A DNA stretch of 64,000 nucleotides from Pannonibacter phragmitetus_B (GCF_050510895.1 NZ_JBNINT010000001.1:372001-436000), one strand, 5' to 3'. Positions 43,301 to 53,784 are shown, counted from the first letter of the stretch. Numbers and translations are program-made. The notes: generated by a model not told the origin, from the sequence alone.

Positions 43301-44120
43301 CTGCGATTTTTTCGGCCACAGAGGTTCCGGCAGGATAGGTAATGCGGGCGAGAGGATCGTCCTTGGCATCCGCATGCCAGCCTGCCAGCAGATAGGATAC
43401 GCGCGTGCTCGCAGGCGGGTAAGAGGCAGGGTCAAGATCCGCCAGCGTGTCCCAGAAGCCGAAGACATTCGGACAAAGCTGGTAGGTGGCGGCATAGGTC
43501 GCCTCGCCGTAGCCGAGCGCCGTCAGATCCGCGCGCTGGGCGGATGGGTCTTCTGCCCAGCCATCGAGAGCAAACACCCGGCCAAGTGTCTTCCAGGATT
43601 TGTTGGGCTGCACATTCGGATTGGGCTCAATCGGAACAGCCAGGCTGACGGCGTTTTGTACGGGATCAGTAGGCTGAAGGGGAGTTTCGCCGTCCCACAG
43701 CCGGTCGCTTTCGAGGATCCAGGCCTTCAGGCTGGTCTCGGAAGACTGCGGCACAGCCGTGTTTGTTGCGATGCGAAGCACGAGCCAGCGGTTCGGGGCG
43801 CTCTGAAAACTGATCGATCCAGCGGTGTTCTGTGTTCCGTGAGTGAGGGTCTCCGGCAGAGCCCAGTGCAGGTGGATGCCTGTATCGAGCGGATCGGAGG
43901 CCTTCTGGAACGCGCCGGGCAGGACCTGGGTGCTGAGATAGGGGCCGGAGTTGCGGGCGGTGCCATCCGCAGCATATGGCAGCAGCGAGAAATCCGGGGC
44001 GAGCCGCGAGAAGTCTTTTGTGCCATAGGGCTGTGTTGCTGATCCGTTGACATCCGTCTCTCCGACGCACAGCGCGGCAAGATCAATCGGGACAACGAGC
44101 GTGTCTGAAAGGGCTGCCAT
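40360..44120 (-). CDS. Large beta-rich protein of unknown function with coiled-coil insert (four frameshifts)
   Basis: Unrecognised family. The reading frame from ATG 44120 (MAALSDTLVVPIDLAALCVG) to TGA 40360 is broken four times: near 42240-42246, 42030-42039, 41699-41702 and 40467-40472. Each break lies in a C or G run and is repaired by one added base; 3761 + 4 bases is 1255 codons, which supports one intact protein of 1254 residues. Residues ~420-530 are helical and coiled-coil-like (NALNLAQAQADEIERNCDS, LLQDLQTTKQSVESAKSALL); the rest is beta-rich with many W, G and P. No signal peptide or membrane segment. Four bases separate it from the 288-residue gene. Confidence 0.7.
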
Positions 44121-44124
44121 TGGC

Positions 44125-44991
44125 TCACTCGTCCTCCTTCGGTGCCGTCTGGAACGTGACTTCCTGGGTGCCCTCCACGAGTTGCAGTGCGAACTCGGCG
44201 GAGGTGAAGGGAAGCTCGCTGCCGTCGGCGGAGTTGTCTGCATTGCGGGCGTAAAGAGCGGCCGAAAGATCCGACGCGAGCCGGGCGATCTGGATGGTGC
44301 GATGGGTTGCGTCCCTGTAGAGGGGCGTCACGCTGGCACCGTCAATCTGGTCACCAGGACGCGTGCCTTCCGGTGCTGTCTCTGGAACAGTGACGTAGCG
44401 CAAGGGCTTGCCGCCCTGAATGCCGATCCCGAAGTGCAGGCCAATTGCGGGCTCACGCAGGATCACCTTGTCCAGGCGGCCTTCAACGACATAAAGCAGG
44501 ATCGAGTCCGTGATCCGCTCCATGCGGATCACGTTTGTCAGCTCCTGATTGCTGGCATCAAAGGCCAGGATCTCGAGCTTCGGCCACCCGGCGACAACCT
44601 GGCTGCGCAGGAGGAAGCCCGATGCTGTGTCCGGCGCCGTTTCACCTGCTGTGGCGGCCTTGTCTGCGGCTGCGTGAAGCCTGGGCATGGCAACTGTGTG
44701 CAGCGTATCATCCAGAGCACTCGATTGCCCGATGCTGCAAGCGCCCTCGACCAGCGCGAAGAGCCAGTTGAAATCGACATTGAAGAAGCGGATGGACTCG
44801 TTGGGAAGCATCCTCCCGTTTGCAACGAGATAGCGGAACGGAACCCCCTGCAATTTCTTCAAGCGCCCGAGCCAGTCCGTCACGGTTGCGGCTGGATCAT
44901 TGCCGTCGAGGGCCGCCTTCAGGCTTCGCTGGTCCTGGAGAAAGGATGTCATTCGCAGGCGTCCACCGCCACGTGCGCTCAGTCGAACCAT
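44125..44991 (-). CDS. Protein of unknown function in the large unknown operon
   Basis: A 288-residue soluble protein that I do not recognise. The first half is helical (DWLGRLKKLQGVPFRYLVANGRMLP, FFNVDFNWLFALVEGA). The second half is beta-rich with GWPKLEILAFDASNQEL, ILLYVVEGRLDKVILREPAIGLHFG and a C-terminal LPFTSAEFALQLVEGTQEV. It starts at ATG 44991, three bases after the upstream stop, and ends four bases before the next start; it is therefore almost certainly co-translated with both neighbours. Confidence 0.75.
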   Translation of the reverse strand: MVRLSARGGGRLRMTSFLQDQRSLKAALDGNDPAATVTDWLGRLKKLQGVPFRYLVANGRMLPNESIRFFNVDFNWLFALVEGACSIGQSSALDDTLHTVAMPRLHAAADKAATAGETAPDTASGFLLRSQVVAGWPKLEILAFDASNQELTNVIRMERITDSILLYVVEGRLDKVILREPAIGLHFGIGIQGGKPLRYVTVPETAPEGTRPGDQIDGASVTPLYRDATHRTIQIARLASDLSAALYARNADNSADGSELPFTSAEFALQLVEGTQEVTFQTAPKEDE

Positions 44992-44994
44992 GGC

Positions 44995-46506
44995 TTAATC
45001 CTCCCTGTCAGCAGGTTCGCGGCGGCCGCCACCACTGCCGAGGCCCGGGGCGAGAAACTGTTTGAGCCGGGTGCGGATGAAATCGGCAGTGGCATGGTGG
45101 AGCTCGTTGCCATCAGCCCGGGTTCCCCGCGCCTGCATGAGGGCAAGGGTTTCGCCGAAAGCCTCCTCCAGCATCTGACGCTCGAAAGTCTCGAACACCT
45201 TGCGGGTGTTGGCGGTCTTCCACCGGACGAGAGCATCAGAGAAGCCCTTGTCCTGCAGAGCCAGAAGACGGCCGATCTCCCAGGCGGCTGCGTAGCTCAC
45301 ATCCATCATCCCTGTGTCCGGATCGTACCGCACGGCCTCGTCCGCCGTGCGGATTGGAGCGGCACTGTCAGCGCCGCCCGGAACCGGGACAGTGATCGTT
45401 CCGGAGACCTCGAAGGGGACGAACGGGCCGCGGTACCACGACACGGTCCGGCTGCCCTGACGGGTGTGATGGTTGGCTGGCGTGTAGCCGAGATTGAGAG
45501 CGTTTGCGGCATAGCGGCCGGCTTCTGAGGTGTCCTCGGCGCTGTTCTTGATGGCAAAGACGCGCAGCCCGTCCTCGGCATCGAGGTTCATCAGCAGGCC
45601 GGTGAAGGTCTGCTGCGGATCGACCGAGCGGTAGCTCCAGCTGAAAAGGCTCACGAGGCGGATCGTGCTTGCCGGCGTGCCATCCGGCAGCAGAATGCTT
45701 GCAGGTGTATAGCTGTCACCCTGCGGAAGCAGGCTCGCCATGCCTTCAAGCGAAACCAGATGCACGGTGACGCGGCTGTTGGGATCGGGCAGCCGGTTGC
45801 CGGTGACAACAGAGGTCTCGATGCTGGTTTGTCCGCTGGCAAGGCCTGCCGCCCGCAGCGGTGCCGTGCTGCTCACCGTGCGGCTGTGGGCAAGCCAGGG
45901 CATGTCAACAAGCCCCGGTACAACGGCGTTGAACAGCTCCACCGGCACGTCGATCACCCGGCACGGGTCCCAGGGAAACTGGCCGTATTCCAGCGTCAGT
46001 CCCGGATAGGATACGGCGTCAGCAGGAAGCGCGCTTGCCGCCGGAGCCGCGCCCTGCGCATGCGGGAAAGGCGCAGGCGTGAGGTCTCCCGTCATGACCT
46101 CGCTGACCCTTGGCGGGGGATCATTCTCGTCGAAGACAAGCAGGGCGAGCCAGCTGGAATCCTGAGCGTCTCCGAGGGAGCGCTGCCAGGGCAGGCTTTG
46201 CAGGTTGAAGACGGCATGCGGCAGCACTGTCGCATATTCCCCTTGGCTGCCAGCGGGAGGAAACGAGCTGTCGATTGCCGTGCTGTCCAGGGAGAAACGC
46301 GGGCCCGCAACCTGGAACCGCCGCGTGGATGTATATGTCTCGTCGAACTGTGCATCAGGCCGCGCATTGGCATCCGTGTTCCGCACGCTCTGGGCGACGG
46401 TGATTTCATAAAGTCCATCCTCCAGTGCGGGCCGGTGGCTCTGGATGAATGTGATTGTGCCCGTGACCGGTTCTGGATCCTTGGCGGCCTTTGGTTTCGT
46501 GCTCAT
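44995..46506 (-). CDS. Protein of unknown function in the large unknown operon
   Basis: A 503-residue soluble protein of no family I can name. It opens with beta-rich segments (GTITFIQSHRPALEDGLYEITVAQ, STRRFQVAGPRFSLD) in an order I associate with multi-gene clusters of uncharacterised structural proteins. The middle contains LPHAVFNLQSLPWQRSLGD and VIDVPVELFNAVVPG. The C-terminal ~100 residues are helical (YAAAWEIGRLLALQDKGFSDAL, ETFERQMLEEAFGETLALM). I start it at ATG 46506; a start at 46554 would overlap the upstream gene. Regular W, P and G distribution suggests a folded structural part, not an enzyme. Confidence 0.75.
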   Translation of the reverse strand: MSTKPKAAKDPEPVTGTITFIQSHRPALEDGLYEITVAQSVRNTDANARPDAQFDETYTSTRRFQVAGPRFSLDSTAIDSSFPPAGSQGEYATVLPHAVFNLQSLPWQRSLGDAQDSSWLALLVFDENDPPPRVSEVMTGDLTPAPFPHAQGAAPAASALPADAVSYPGLTLEYGQFPWDPCRVIDVPVELFNAVVPGLVDMPWLAHSRTVSSTAPLRAAGLASGQTSIETSVVTGNRLPDPNSRVTVHLVSLEGMASLLPQGDSYTPASILLPDGTPASTIRLVSLFSWSYRSVDPQQTFTGLLMNLDAEDGLRVFAIKNSAEDTSEAGRYAANALNLGYTPANHHTRQGSRTVSWYRGPFVPFEVSGTITVPVPGGADSAAPIRTADEAVRYDPDTGMMDVSYAAAWEIGRLLALQDKGFSDALVRWKTANTRKVFETFERQMLEEAFGETLALMQARGTRADGNELHHATADFIRTRLKQFLAPGLGSGGGRREPADRED

Positions 46507-46543
46507 GTGTGGTGCCCGTCCCTGTAAGCTGGCTCTGCCGTGG

Positions 46544-49500
46544 TCATGCCGCACGCTCCTCGCCGAGGTATGAGAGAACCGGCGGGCTCAGCAGCACAAT
46601 GTCTGCCTCTGCCGCCAGCACGCTGACATCGACCTGATCGTAGACGCCCAGATCGAGCCCCGGCCCGTTCAGAACCGAGAGGATCGCGGTGCGCTTCGCT
46701 GCGGAGGACAGCAGTGTGGTCTGGAAGGTCTCCATGGCCTGGCTCTGGTCGAACGGATCCGTCTGCGGAATGTCCGGCGTCAGCCAGGCGAAGGTGACCG
46801 TGCCCTCGTTGTCCTGCTGCAGGATGGTGATATCGATCGGCAGTGGCGTGTGGTCTGGGACAGCCGGATTGGCCTTGATGCTGTAGCCAACGCTGAGGCC
46901 GGAGATGTTCGCCGGTGTCGAGTTGATCTGGCTGATCGACGGATTGACAATGGTCTTGCCGCCCCAGGTGGCGGATGGAAGATTGGACGTTGAAAGCGTC
47001 ACCACCGCCGTCGTTTCGACGTCGAAGTCCGAATCTGCTGTTCCATTGACAATCCGGTTGACTGTGATCGCGTGGGACGAACTGAAATCATCAATCGCGA
47101 CGCCAACCGGGCCGACGCCGAAGCCGGATTGTCCCACGGGCAGCGGCACTGTTTTCGTGGCAGCGGTGGTCAGGCTTGCCGATTTGCTGGGCAGGGCCGT
47201 CATGGTCACGATTTCAAGCGCTTCGCCCGAGACGATCCAGTCGGGAGCGGAGGGTCTGACTTGTGGTCCGTCAGATCCTTGATGAGCCCTGAAGCCACAG
47301 AGGCGAGGCAATAGGCGTCTGTTGCCACAGTGCTGCGCAGCGCCAGGCCTTGTGCATGGGGAGCTTCGCTTTTCGGCAGGAAAGAGGTCTTGAAGTCGGT
47401 CCAGCTGATCGGCTGTGGTACCGGCTTGTTCCGGTTGCCGATCGAGACGGTGAAGGTAATCACCGAAAGGTCGACATAGATCGAGCCGCCAAAGGGAGGG
47501 CCCCAAAGGTTGAGTTCCACGCCGATGTGTACGGAGATCGTGACCGAGGTAAACAGGAGATCCAGCTTGTAGGAGGCGCCGATGCTGAGGCCGATGCTGG
47601 CCTCATAGTGGAACGGCTTCCAGGACAGCAGAAAATCCGCATGGGCTGTGAACCAGGCCTTGAGGTCGCCGCTCTGCCAGACTGCTTCCAGTGAACCGCC
47701 AGCCATGAGTGCGGAGGGCGTGAGCGCAAAATAGATGCCGCCCTGGATTGTCGTGTTGCCATCGACCTTCCAGTTGAACCCGAGGCGCGGGACTTGCGGA
47801 AAATAGGCAGGCCGGGTGAAGGCCGGATTGTATCCGCCCAGCGTGACCACAAAGTCTCCTGCGTGGTATCCGTTCGGATCTCCGGCGGGGTTGTCCTTGA
47901 ACCACATGTAGTAGGCGAACCCGCCCGTCAGCACGCAGCTTTTGTCGAGGATGAACGAGGCAGGTGTCAGCTTCGCCTCGATTTCCAGAATACCGGTTGC
48001 CGGGGAGAAACTGGCACGTAATGCCATCTCCACATAGCCAATCGGCTGGATACCCGTCCCGGCCTTTGGGGGCAGGCTTGCGGTCGTCAGGCCGAGCAGG
48101 GCGAACTTGAAGTCGGTGCCGAACGCGACCGTGACCAGTGCGAAGGAATCCAGGATCTTGAACGAGGAGAACTTGATGCCGGCGGCAATCCAGTACTGCC
48201 CGACCCTTGGCGGGATGTCACTGGCGAGGGCGCCGATGACTTGTTGAACCTGGGATCCGATGTCTCCGGCCGGATTGGCGCCTGGCGGGTTCTTCCCGGT
48301 GGCCCAGGCAACCAGCGGAAATCCTGCAACGCCGTCAATGTCCGGCAGCAGAAGGTCGCGGTTGAAGCCCAGCCCGCCGGCAATCCCGTCCAGGAAGAAG
48401 AACGGGTAACCGAACAGCGGCCGGTTAACCGAGACATACATGAAGAACGAGGGATCAGAGCCAAGCTGCGCATAGCCGCCAAGTGCGCCGAGTGTCAGTG
48501 ACGGCACTGACACCTGCAGGGCACCGTTGAAATTGAGCGGATCGATTGTGCCGTAGAGGCCGCCGCTGACATTGACCGGCCCCTGTGCCACGGTGATGGT
48601 GAGGCCGGAGAGCGTCACGGCCGGATCGAAGGAATCGACCTTTGAACCAATCCCAAGGCCGAGCAGGCCGATGCTGAGAACCTCCGCATTGAGCGAGATG
48701 TCACCCGTCACGAACAGACGCTGGTTCTGATAGCTCAATCCGAGCTTGCGGATGCCGATTGGGCCGAACTGCTTCTGGATGTTGACCGACAGGCTGGCGG
48801 GCGGGGTCGCGGCATCTGCAGGTGCTTCTTCGACCCGGTAGGCCTGATGATCCGCAAGGCTCTCTTTGCTGGAGCCTCCGGTCGGGATTTGCAGCTCAAG
48901 GCTTTTCACCGTGTCACCGAGCTGCAGGTTCGAGGAGACAAGAATTCCTTCTGAGAGACCGTCTCCGGGAAGCGGTATAATGCCTTGCGGGAGAAGCGCA
49001 TTAACCGCAGCCGCCTGGGTCTTGTCGAAGCCAGGCTTGGCATAGGCGAACTGGAGCTGGTCAAACTCGACGGTCAGATCGGCTGGAAGCTTGTCACCGA
49101 TGAGCGGGATGTCTGTAAGGCTGATGCTCGCACCCAGCTCCAGCCCGAAGAGGAAGTGGTTGGTGAACTGGGACTGGCCTGCATCCTTTGCCTTGAGATA
49201 AGCGAATTTGACCGCATCCAGGGTGATCTCGATGTCTTCCGGGACAAGATCGGCAAGCTCCTCCGATACGTCAGCCACGAGGTCATGCAGGCGCACGGAG
49301 CCGCTGCTGCGCTGATAGTCGGCGATGAAAATGCTCTGGCCGGTGTCGGTGGTGTTGAAGCGGATCTCGAATGTGTTGCCGGCAAAGACAACGGAGCCGC
49401 CGAAGGTGGCGCTGTATCCGCGCGCTGTCGCCACGGCTTCCGGTCCCGCACGAAGCGCTTCGGGAGAATTGGGATGCACGATATCGACACTGAAGGTGAC

Positions 49501-50880
49501 TTCGACAGGCGTGTCGTAAACCGTGAAATCGCCAATGCAGAGAAAGTGGAAGTCACCAGTCTGCGTGTTGTAGCTGGTGGAAAGTGTCTTCAGCACCAGA
49601 GTACGGATAGGCTCGGGGATCTGGTCGGGTGACAGGCCGAACTCGCGGCCCCAATAGGTGATGATCTTTCCGATCGGGACTTCGGTGGCGCTGCCGGAGA
49701 GCGTCAGTCCTCCGCCCTTGCCATCATAGGAAGCACCCAGGAAGAGTGCGGTGGCTTCGTCGATGACGATTGTGCCATGGAAATCTCCCGACACCGTTGT
49801 TGCAGGCGTGGTCGATACGCCAACACTTGCGGTGAGGTCCTGCAGCTTGAGATCGCTGCCGGCGTCGATCTGTGCGACGAAGTCGAACGAGTACTGACCT
49901 TGAGAAAGGTTGGCGAGCAGCGACAGCTTGTCGATTTCAACCTCCGGGAATCCCGCCGGAAGCGTGACGTTGAAATGGGCGAAAACATCCGAGATCGAGA
50001 CCGTTCTGTCCTGCTGCAGGCGTCCCCAGACAAAGAAATTGCTCGGCGCGAAATGCGCGCCGATGTCGAACGGCACACCCGCAAGGTCAAATTTGGCCTG
50101 AAGCTCGACATAGCTGCGGGCACTGTCGAGGAAATTGACCATGAACTTGAGGGTGACCCCGCCTGCAGGCACATCAATGATGCCGAGTGCCGACCAGGCA
50201 TCCGTATAGGCGATGTCCATATACACATAGGACAGTTTCGCGCCCGTGGGGTTGAAGGAGATCTCCAGCTCGGTCATCCCGAACTTCGCAAGCGTGTCGA
50301 GCGGGCTGGGCAGGTAGTCGGACAGGACGAGGCCGCCTGCCAGGGCAGAAAAGGCGTCAACGGAAAGAGGCTGCGCCGTGAAGGTTCCGCTCACAACCCA
50401 GTCGAGGTCTGGATAGGTTGGCACTGCGACGGCAATCGGCAGTGTCAGCGTGTTGCCCGTGCCAATCACGATGTCGCAGGCAAATCCTGCAGTCAGAACT
50501 GTCACGTCCTCGGCCGGCTGGAAGGACATGGAAGGCTCGGACAGAACGAAGCCTGTCAGCATCTCCCACTGTGTGCCGGCAGCGGTGGTGGATGTGATGG
50601 CGAGCGAGAAGGGGCCATCCGGCGCGTTCGCGTCCACGGGCTGGAACACTAGTTCCGTCACCAGATCGGTCAGGCCGAAAAGGGACGCGGTACCGGCCAC
50701 CGTTACGGACTGGGAGCCCACCGTGCTCGTCTGCACCGTGACGGTGGTGGCAAGAGCCAGAGTTTCGTAGCTTGCGATCATGGATGGCGACACATCGGAC
50801 GGGCCGATGGTCAAACTGTCGCCGGGTTTGAGGCCCTGTGCCAAGGCGGCAAGAGCGTCATAGGTGGTGATCGCTGCCAT
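46544..50880 (-). CDS. Giant beta-rich protein with DUF6603-like region (frameshifted)
   Basis: About 1445 residues from ATG 50880 once one base is restored near 47248. There the frame ends in nonsense (LPTGSSRAKRLKS), while one added base gives DPPAPDWIVSGEALEIVTM and continues for ~230 residues; the total is then an exact multiple of three. The N-terminal 600 residues are repetitive amphipathic beta structure. Around residues 810-1250 the text FFFLDGIAGGLGFNRDLLLP and VAGFPLVAWATG, then long alternating strands ending LNLWGPPFGGSIYVDLS, resembles DUF6603 proteins of bacteria and fungi, which have no known function. No signal peptide. It could form a large beta-solenoid, barrel or shell element; this is inference. 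Confidence 0.72.
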
Positions 50881-50897
50881 GGCCTGCGCGCCTCCGT

Positions 50898-52364
50898 CTA
50901 TTGGAGTGTCTTTGGAAAGACGTGGAAGGGACAATTCGGGACGCCGCAGGCCGGTGGCACCACGTTGTTCGCCATCATGATGTTGCCACGCCCCGCAACG
51001 CCCGAGTTTGGTCCCGTTTCCGCTGTCGAGGCGACATTGAGGAAGTTGCCCCAGCCGGCGACCGGATAGGCTGCAACAGCACCGGGATTTGGATGGCCGT
51101 AGCAATGCACGCCGCCCGGAACACCGCCATTGACACCATATGAGTAGGCAAGGCGGCCCTGGTTTGCAGCATAGGGAGGCGGAATCGGTGGGGCGGCCAG
51201 CGGCGCGGGCGGTGGGACCAGATTTGTTGCGGAGCCGTGGTGGGTTGCGGTCATCCAGCGCAGCCCGCCAAAGCCACCGAGTCCCGGTATCGACTGAAAC
51301 GCGGCATCGCCCGGCAGCAGCATGTCGCGATTGTTGGGCGTATCGAGATGCACGATCACGGCAAGCCCGGTGTTGTTCAGGTCACCAGGGGCAACGCCCG
51401 CACCCGGCACACACTGGATGATGTTGACATAGCCGCCGGGGAGCACGCCGAGACCGGCTGGGAATATGTGAACCTGGCCATTCGGCGAGCCGTTGATCCC
51501 CAAGATGATGGCCGCAAGAGCGGGGCTGGCCACCTGCGGCGGGAAGATCCAGTCCCGGTTGCGCAAGGCGGCGGCATTGGCCGACATGCTGAGCATTGAA
51601 TAGTGATCCCAATGGAAGTGCGTCAGGATCCCGGGAGGATTGTTGGCAAGGCACGGACCGGGATTGATGATCTCCACATTGCCGAGTGCATTGGCTGGCG
51701 GCATGCTGGCGAAGTTCGGAAACATCGGCAGGCCTGCATCCACATAGATCTGTGGCGTGCCATTGGCATCGTAGATCAGGTTGCAGGATGCCTGCCCGGT
51801 GTCCATCACGCCGACTTCACGCGGCTGCATGGCCATGAGCATCTTGATGATTTTTGCAAGGTCGATCCGGGCTATAGGCTGGTAGCGCCGCCACAGCCGG
51901 GTGAGCTTCGTGCCAGATACCTTGCGCCCAGTTGCCTTCAGCGGGATCACGGTCGTGCCGAACACCGGGCGGGCCCGTTTGGCCGACGCGCCGCCATGGC
52001 TAGGCACCGTCAAGATGTACCAGTCACCTTCGGCGATATCATCAGCCGTGGTGCCAAGTGCTTCGGCCACCTCGTCAAGGGGAGCGTCATCGAAGACGAG
52101 CAGGGTGACCGGCGCAGGCGGCGGCAGGTCTCGCACGCTGTCTCCAAGGTTCATCACGGCAGCTTCGATCCACTCGTATGGCACGAGTTCAAGCTGAACC
52201 GACTGGAGGACGGGCCCACCCTCCTTGTACTGGACCTCTTCGATCTCTGAGAGATAGCCGTAATAGGTGTCGCTCGGGGAATCGTCCTCGTTGAACTCGG
52301 CGCCCTGCTTGCGCACCTCATCCATCGTTGCCAGAAGCGGTGTCGGGATCGCTGATACTGCCAA
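50898..52364 (-). CDS. Metallo-beta-lactamase-fold hydrolase of the large unknown operon
   Basis: A 488-residue protein with an MBL-fold catalytic core. The first metal motif is LTHFHWDHYSML near residue 245 (HxHxDH), followed by LLPGDAAF and ATHHGSATN; the HHGS form is that of the ComEC/Rec2 C-terminal nuclease-like domain. Before it lies ~200 residues with TLLVFDDAPLDEVAEALG and LAKIIKMLMAMQPREVGVMDTGQ, the latter common in ComEC-type MBL enzymes. After it there is a Pro-rich, Gly-rich tail. No membrane segments. The start is TTG 52364 behind GGGAGAG; ATG 52325 is the alternative. It is the only clear enzyme in the block and lies 17 bases before the giant gene. Confidence 0.82.
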   Translation of the reverse strand: MAVSAIPTPLLATMDEVRKQGAEFNEDDSPSDTYYGYLSEIEEVQYKEGGPVLQSVQLELVPYEWIEAAVMNLGDSVRDLPPPAPVTLLVFDDAPLDEVAEALGTTADDIAEGDWYILTVPSHGGASAKRARPVFGTTVIPLKATGRKVSGTKLTRLWRRYQPIARIDLAKIIKMLMAMQPREVGVMDTGQASCNLIYDANGTPQIYVDAGLPMFPNFASMPPANALGNVEIINPGPCLANNPPGILTHFHWDHYSMLSMSANAAALRNRDWIFPPQVASPALAAIILGINGSPNGQVHIFPAGLGVLPGGYVNIIQCVPGAGVAPGDLNNTGLAVIVHLDTPNNRDMLLPGDAAFQSIPGLGGFGGLRWMTATHHGSATNLVPPPAPLAAPPIPPPYAANQGRLAYSYGVNGGVPGGVHCYGHPNPGAVAAYPVAGWGNFLNVASTAETGPNSGVAGRGNIMMANNVVPPACGVPNCPFHVFPKTLQ

Positions 52365-52563
52365 CTCTCTCTCCCTTGGGTTCGGGCCCGGAGGGCCGGG
52401 GATTGCAGAAGGAGGATGCTCTGTTCAGTGCTGCCTTGCCGCTAGGGCCATTCCGGTTCCGGTTGAAAGTGCCTGGGGGCTGCCACGGCAGGCGCAGCGC
52501 CTGCAGCTCCCGGATAGACGGGGCTGGACTGGCTGGCTTTCCTGCCGGCAAAGTTCAGTTCTC

Positions 52564-52596
52564 GATCTGCGGCCGGAGGCCTTCCGGCCGCAGATC
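52564..52596. terminator. Strong hairpin between first and second genes of the unknown operon
   Basis: A perfect 13-base inverted repeat (GATCTGCGGCCGG at 52564-52576, complement at 52584-52596) with a 7-base loop starts 12 bases after the stop of the 350-residue gene. No T run follows on the minus strand, so it may attenuate or stabilise rather than terminate. Confidence 0.55.
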
Positions 52597-52608
52597 ATGA
52601 GGACCTTG

Positions 52609-53661
52609 TCAGCCGTGCGACAGCTTCGTCATGTCGCTTCCAACGGGGATCAGATAATTAACCGGCATGTCGCCCAGTGCCGTCAGCATCCGCCCGTGGT
52701 CTGCGACGTGGACATGGTTCGGGTACACGTCAGCTGCAGGGCGGGCATAGGCGGCAAAGACCTGGCTTCCCGGGGTGCTCGTCAGAATGGACGCGCTCAT
52801 CGAGACCGAGAAGTTCCCGTCAACGGGGGCGTTGCCATTGGCGTAGTAGGAGTAGCTGATCGGCGACGTCCAGCCAGCCGGTACCTGATATGTCACGGTG
52901 AAGCCGATCTGGGTCGGCTTTGTGATGGTGGTTGGCGGCAGGTTGATGTAGGTGCCGTCCGGCAGCGGGGTGCCGCAAGAGAACGAGACCTGGGATCCCA
53001 CAGGGCAGCTGACGCAAGTGACTGCGAACTGGACGGTCGCTGCTGTGGTGGATGCCGGATAAACCGTCGAATTGGTGAAGGTCGGTGCTCCGGCGGACGT
53101 AAACTGCACGTTGTGCCATCCGGTGCCGCCTGTCTTGCCGATCCACGCGGCAAGGTCATTCATCGACGTGACGGCGTTGGGCGGCTTCTGGCTCTCGAAC
53201 GGATATTCCGGCGTCGAGATGAAGCCGACGAGGCAGGTGTGCTCGCTGATGTTGGTGGGCACCCAGACGAATGGGTCGGTCGTGACGCCAATCGTGTTTG
53301 GCGCAACGGAGCCCAGATCGCTTGTGGCGGAGCCACGCGACGTCAGGATCGAATTGTTGAGCCACTGCACGGGGTAAAGAAACAGGGACTGCGGCGCATA
53401 GAAAACGCGGGCTGTGCCAGTCTGGGCCGCCGCATTGAGGTTCTTGCCGCGCAGATAGACGTAATTGGTCGCGTTCTGAACGACCGGCTGCGTCGGATCG
53501 GTCCCGTAACTTGCGGTGGTGCTGAACACTGCCTGCGGATCCTGGGTCGGCTGAGTGCCGGCCATGATGATGTCTGGGCTTGCCGTCCAGCCGCCAGTCC
53601 GGGGCATGAGGCCCTGGTCCTGAAGATTCTGGCGCAAGAGAATGCCGTCGTATTGGGTCAT
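52609..53661 (-). CDS. First protein of the large unknown operon
   Basis: A 350-residue protein of no family I recognise. It starts MTQYDGILLRQNLQDQG (ATG 53661, behind GGGAGG) and continues with a predicted beta-sandwich: NYVYLRGKNLNAAAQTGTARVF, then APQSLFLYPVQWLNNSIL. A second immunoglobulin-like unit spans about residues 190-270 (VQFAVTCVSCPVGSQVSFSCG, IGFTVTYQVPAGW). The C-terminus reads PNHVHVADHGRMLTALGDMPVNYL. It lacks a signal peptide. It is separated from the MBL gene by 244 bases containing a hairpin and has its own candidate promoter, so it may be made in excess, as expected of a structural subunit. Confidence 0.75.
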   Translation of the reverse strand: MTQYDGILLRQNLQDQGLMPRTGGWTASPDIIMAGTQPTQDPQAVFSTTASYGTDPTQPVVQNATNYVYLRGKNLNAAAQTGTARVFYAPQSLFLYPVQWLNNSILTSRGSATSDLGSVAPNTIGVTTDPFVWVPTNISEHTCLVGFISTPEYPFESQKPPNAVTSMNDLAAWIGKTGGTGWHNVQFTSAGAPTFTNSTVYPASTTAATVQFAVTCVSCPVGSQVSFSCGTPLPDGTYINLPPTTITKPTQIGFTVTYQVPAGWTSPISYSYYANGNAPVDGNFSVSMSASILTSTPGSQVFAAYARPAADVYPNHVHVADHGRMLTALGDMPVNYLIPVGSDMTKLSHG

Positions 53662-53784
53662 CGACTGCCTCCCGAGCTCTTTAGAGCTGTGCCTGGATAG
53701 ATTGAACTTTCCGGAGTGGCTGCCAATTTCGCAACCACAAGTTAAGCTACCGCAGGGGTATGCATCTGGCAATCGGAATCGCAC

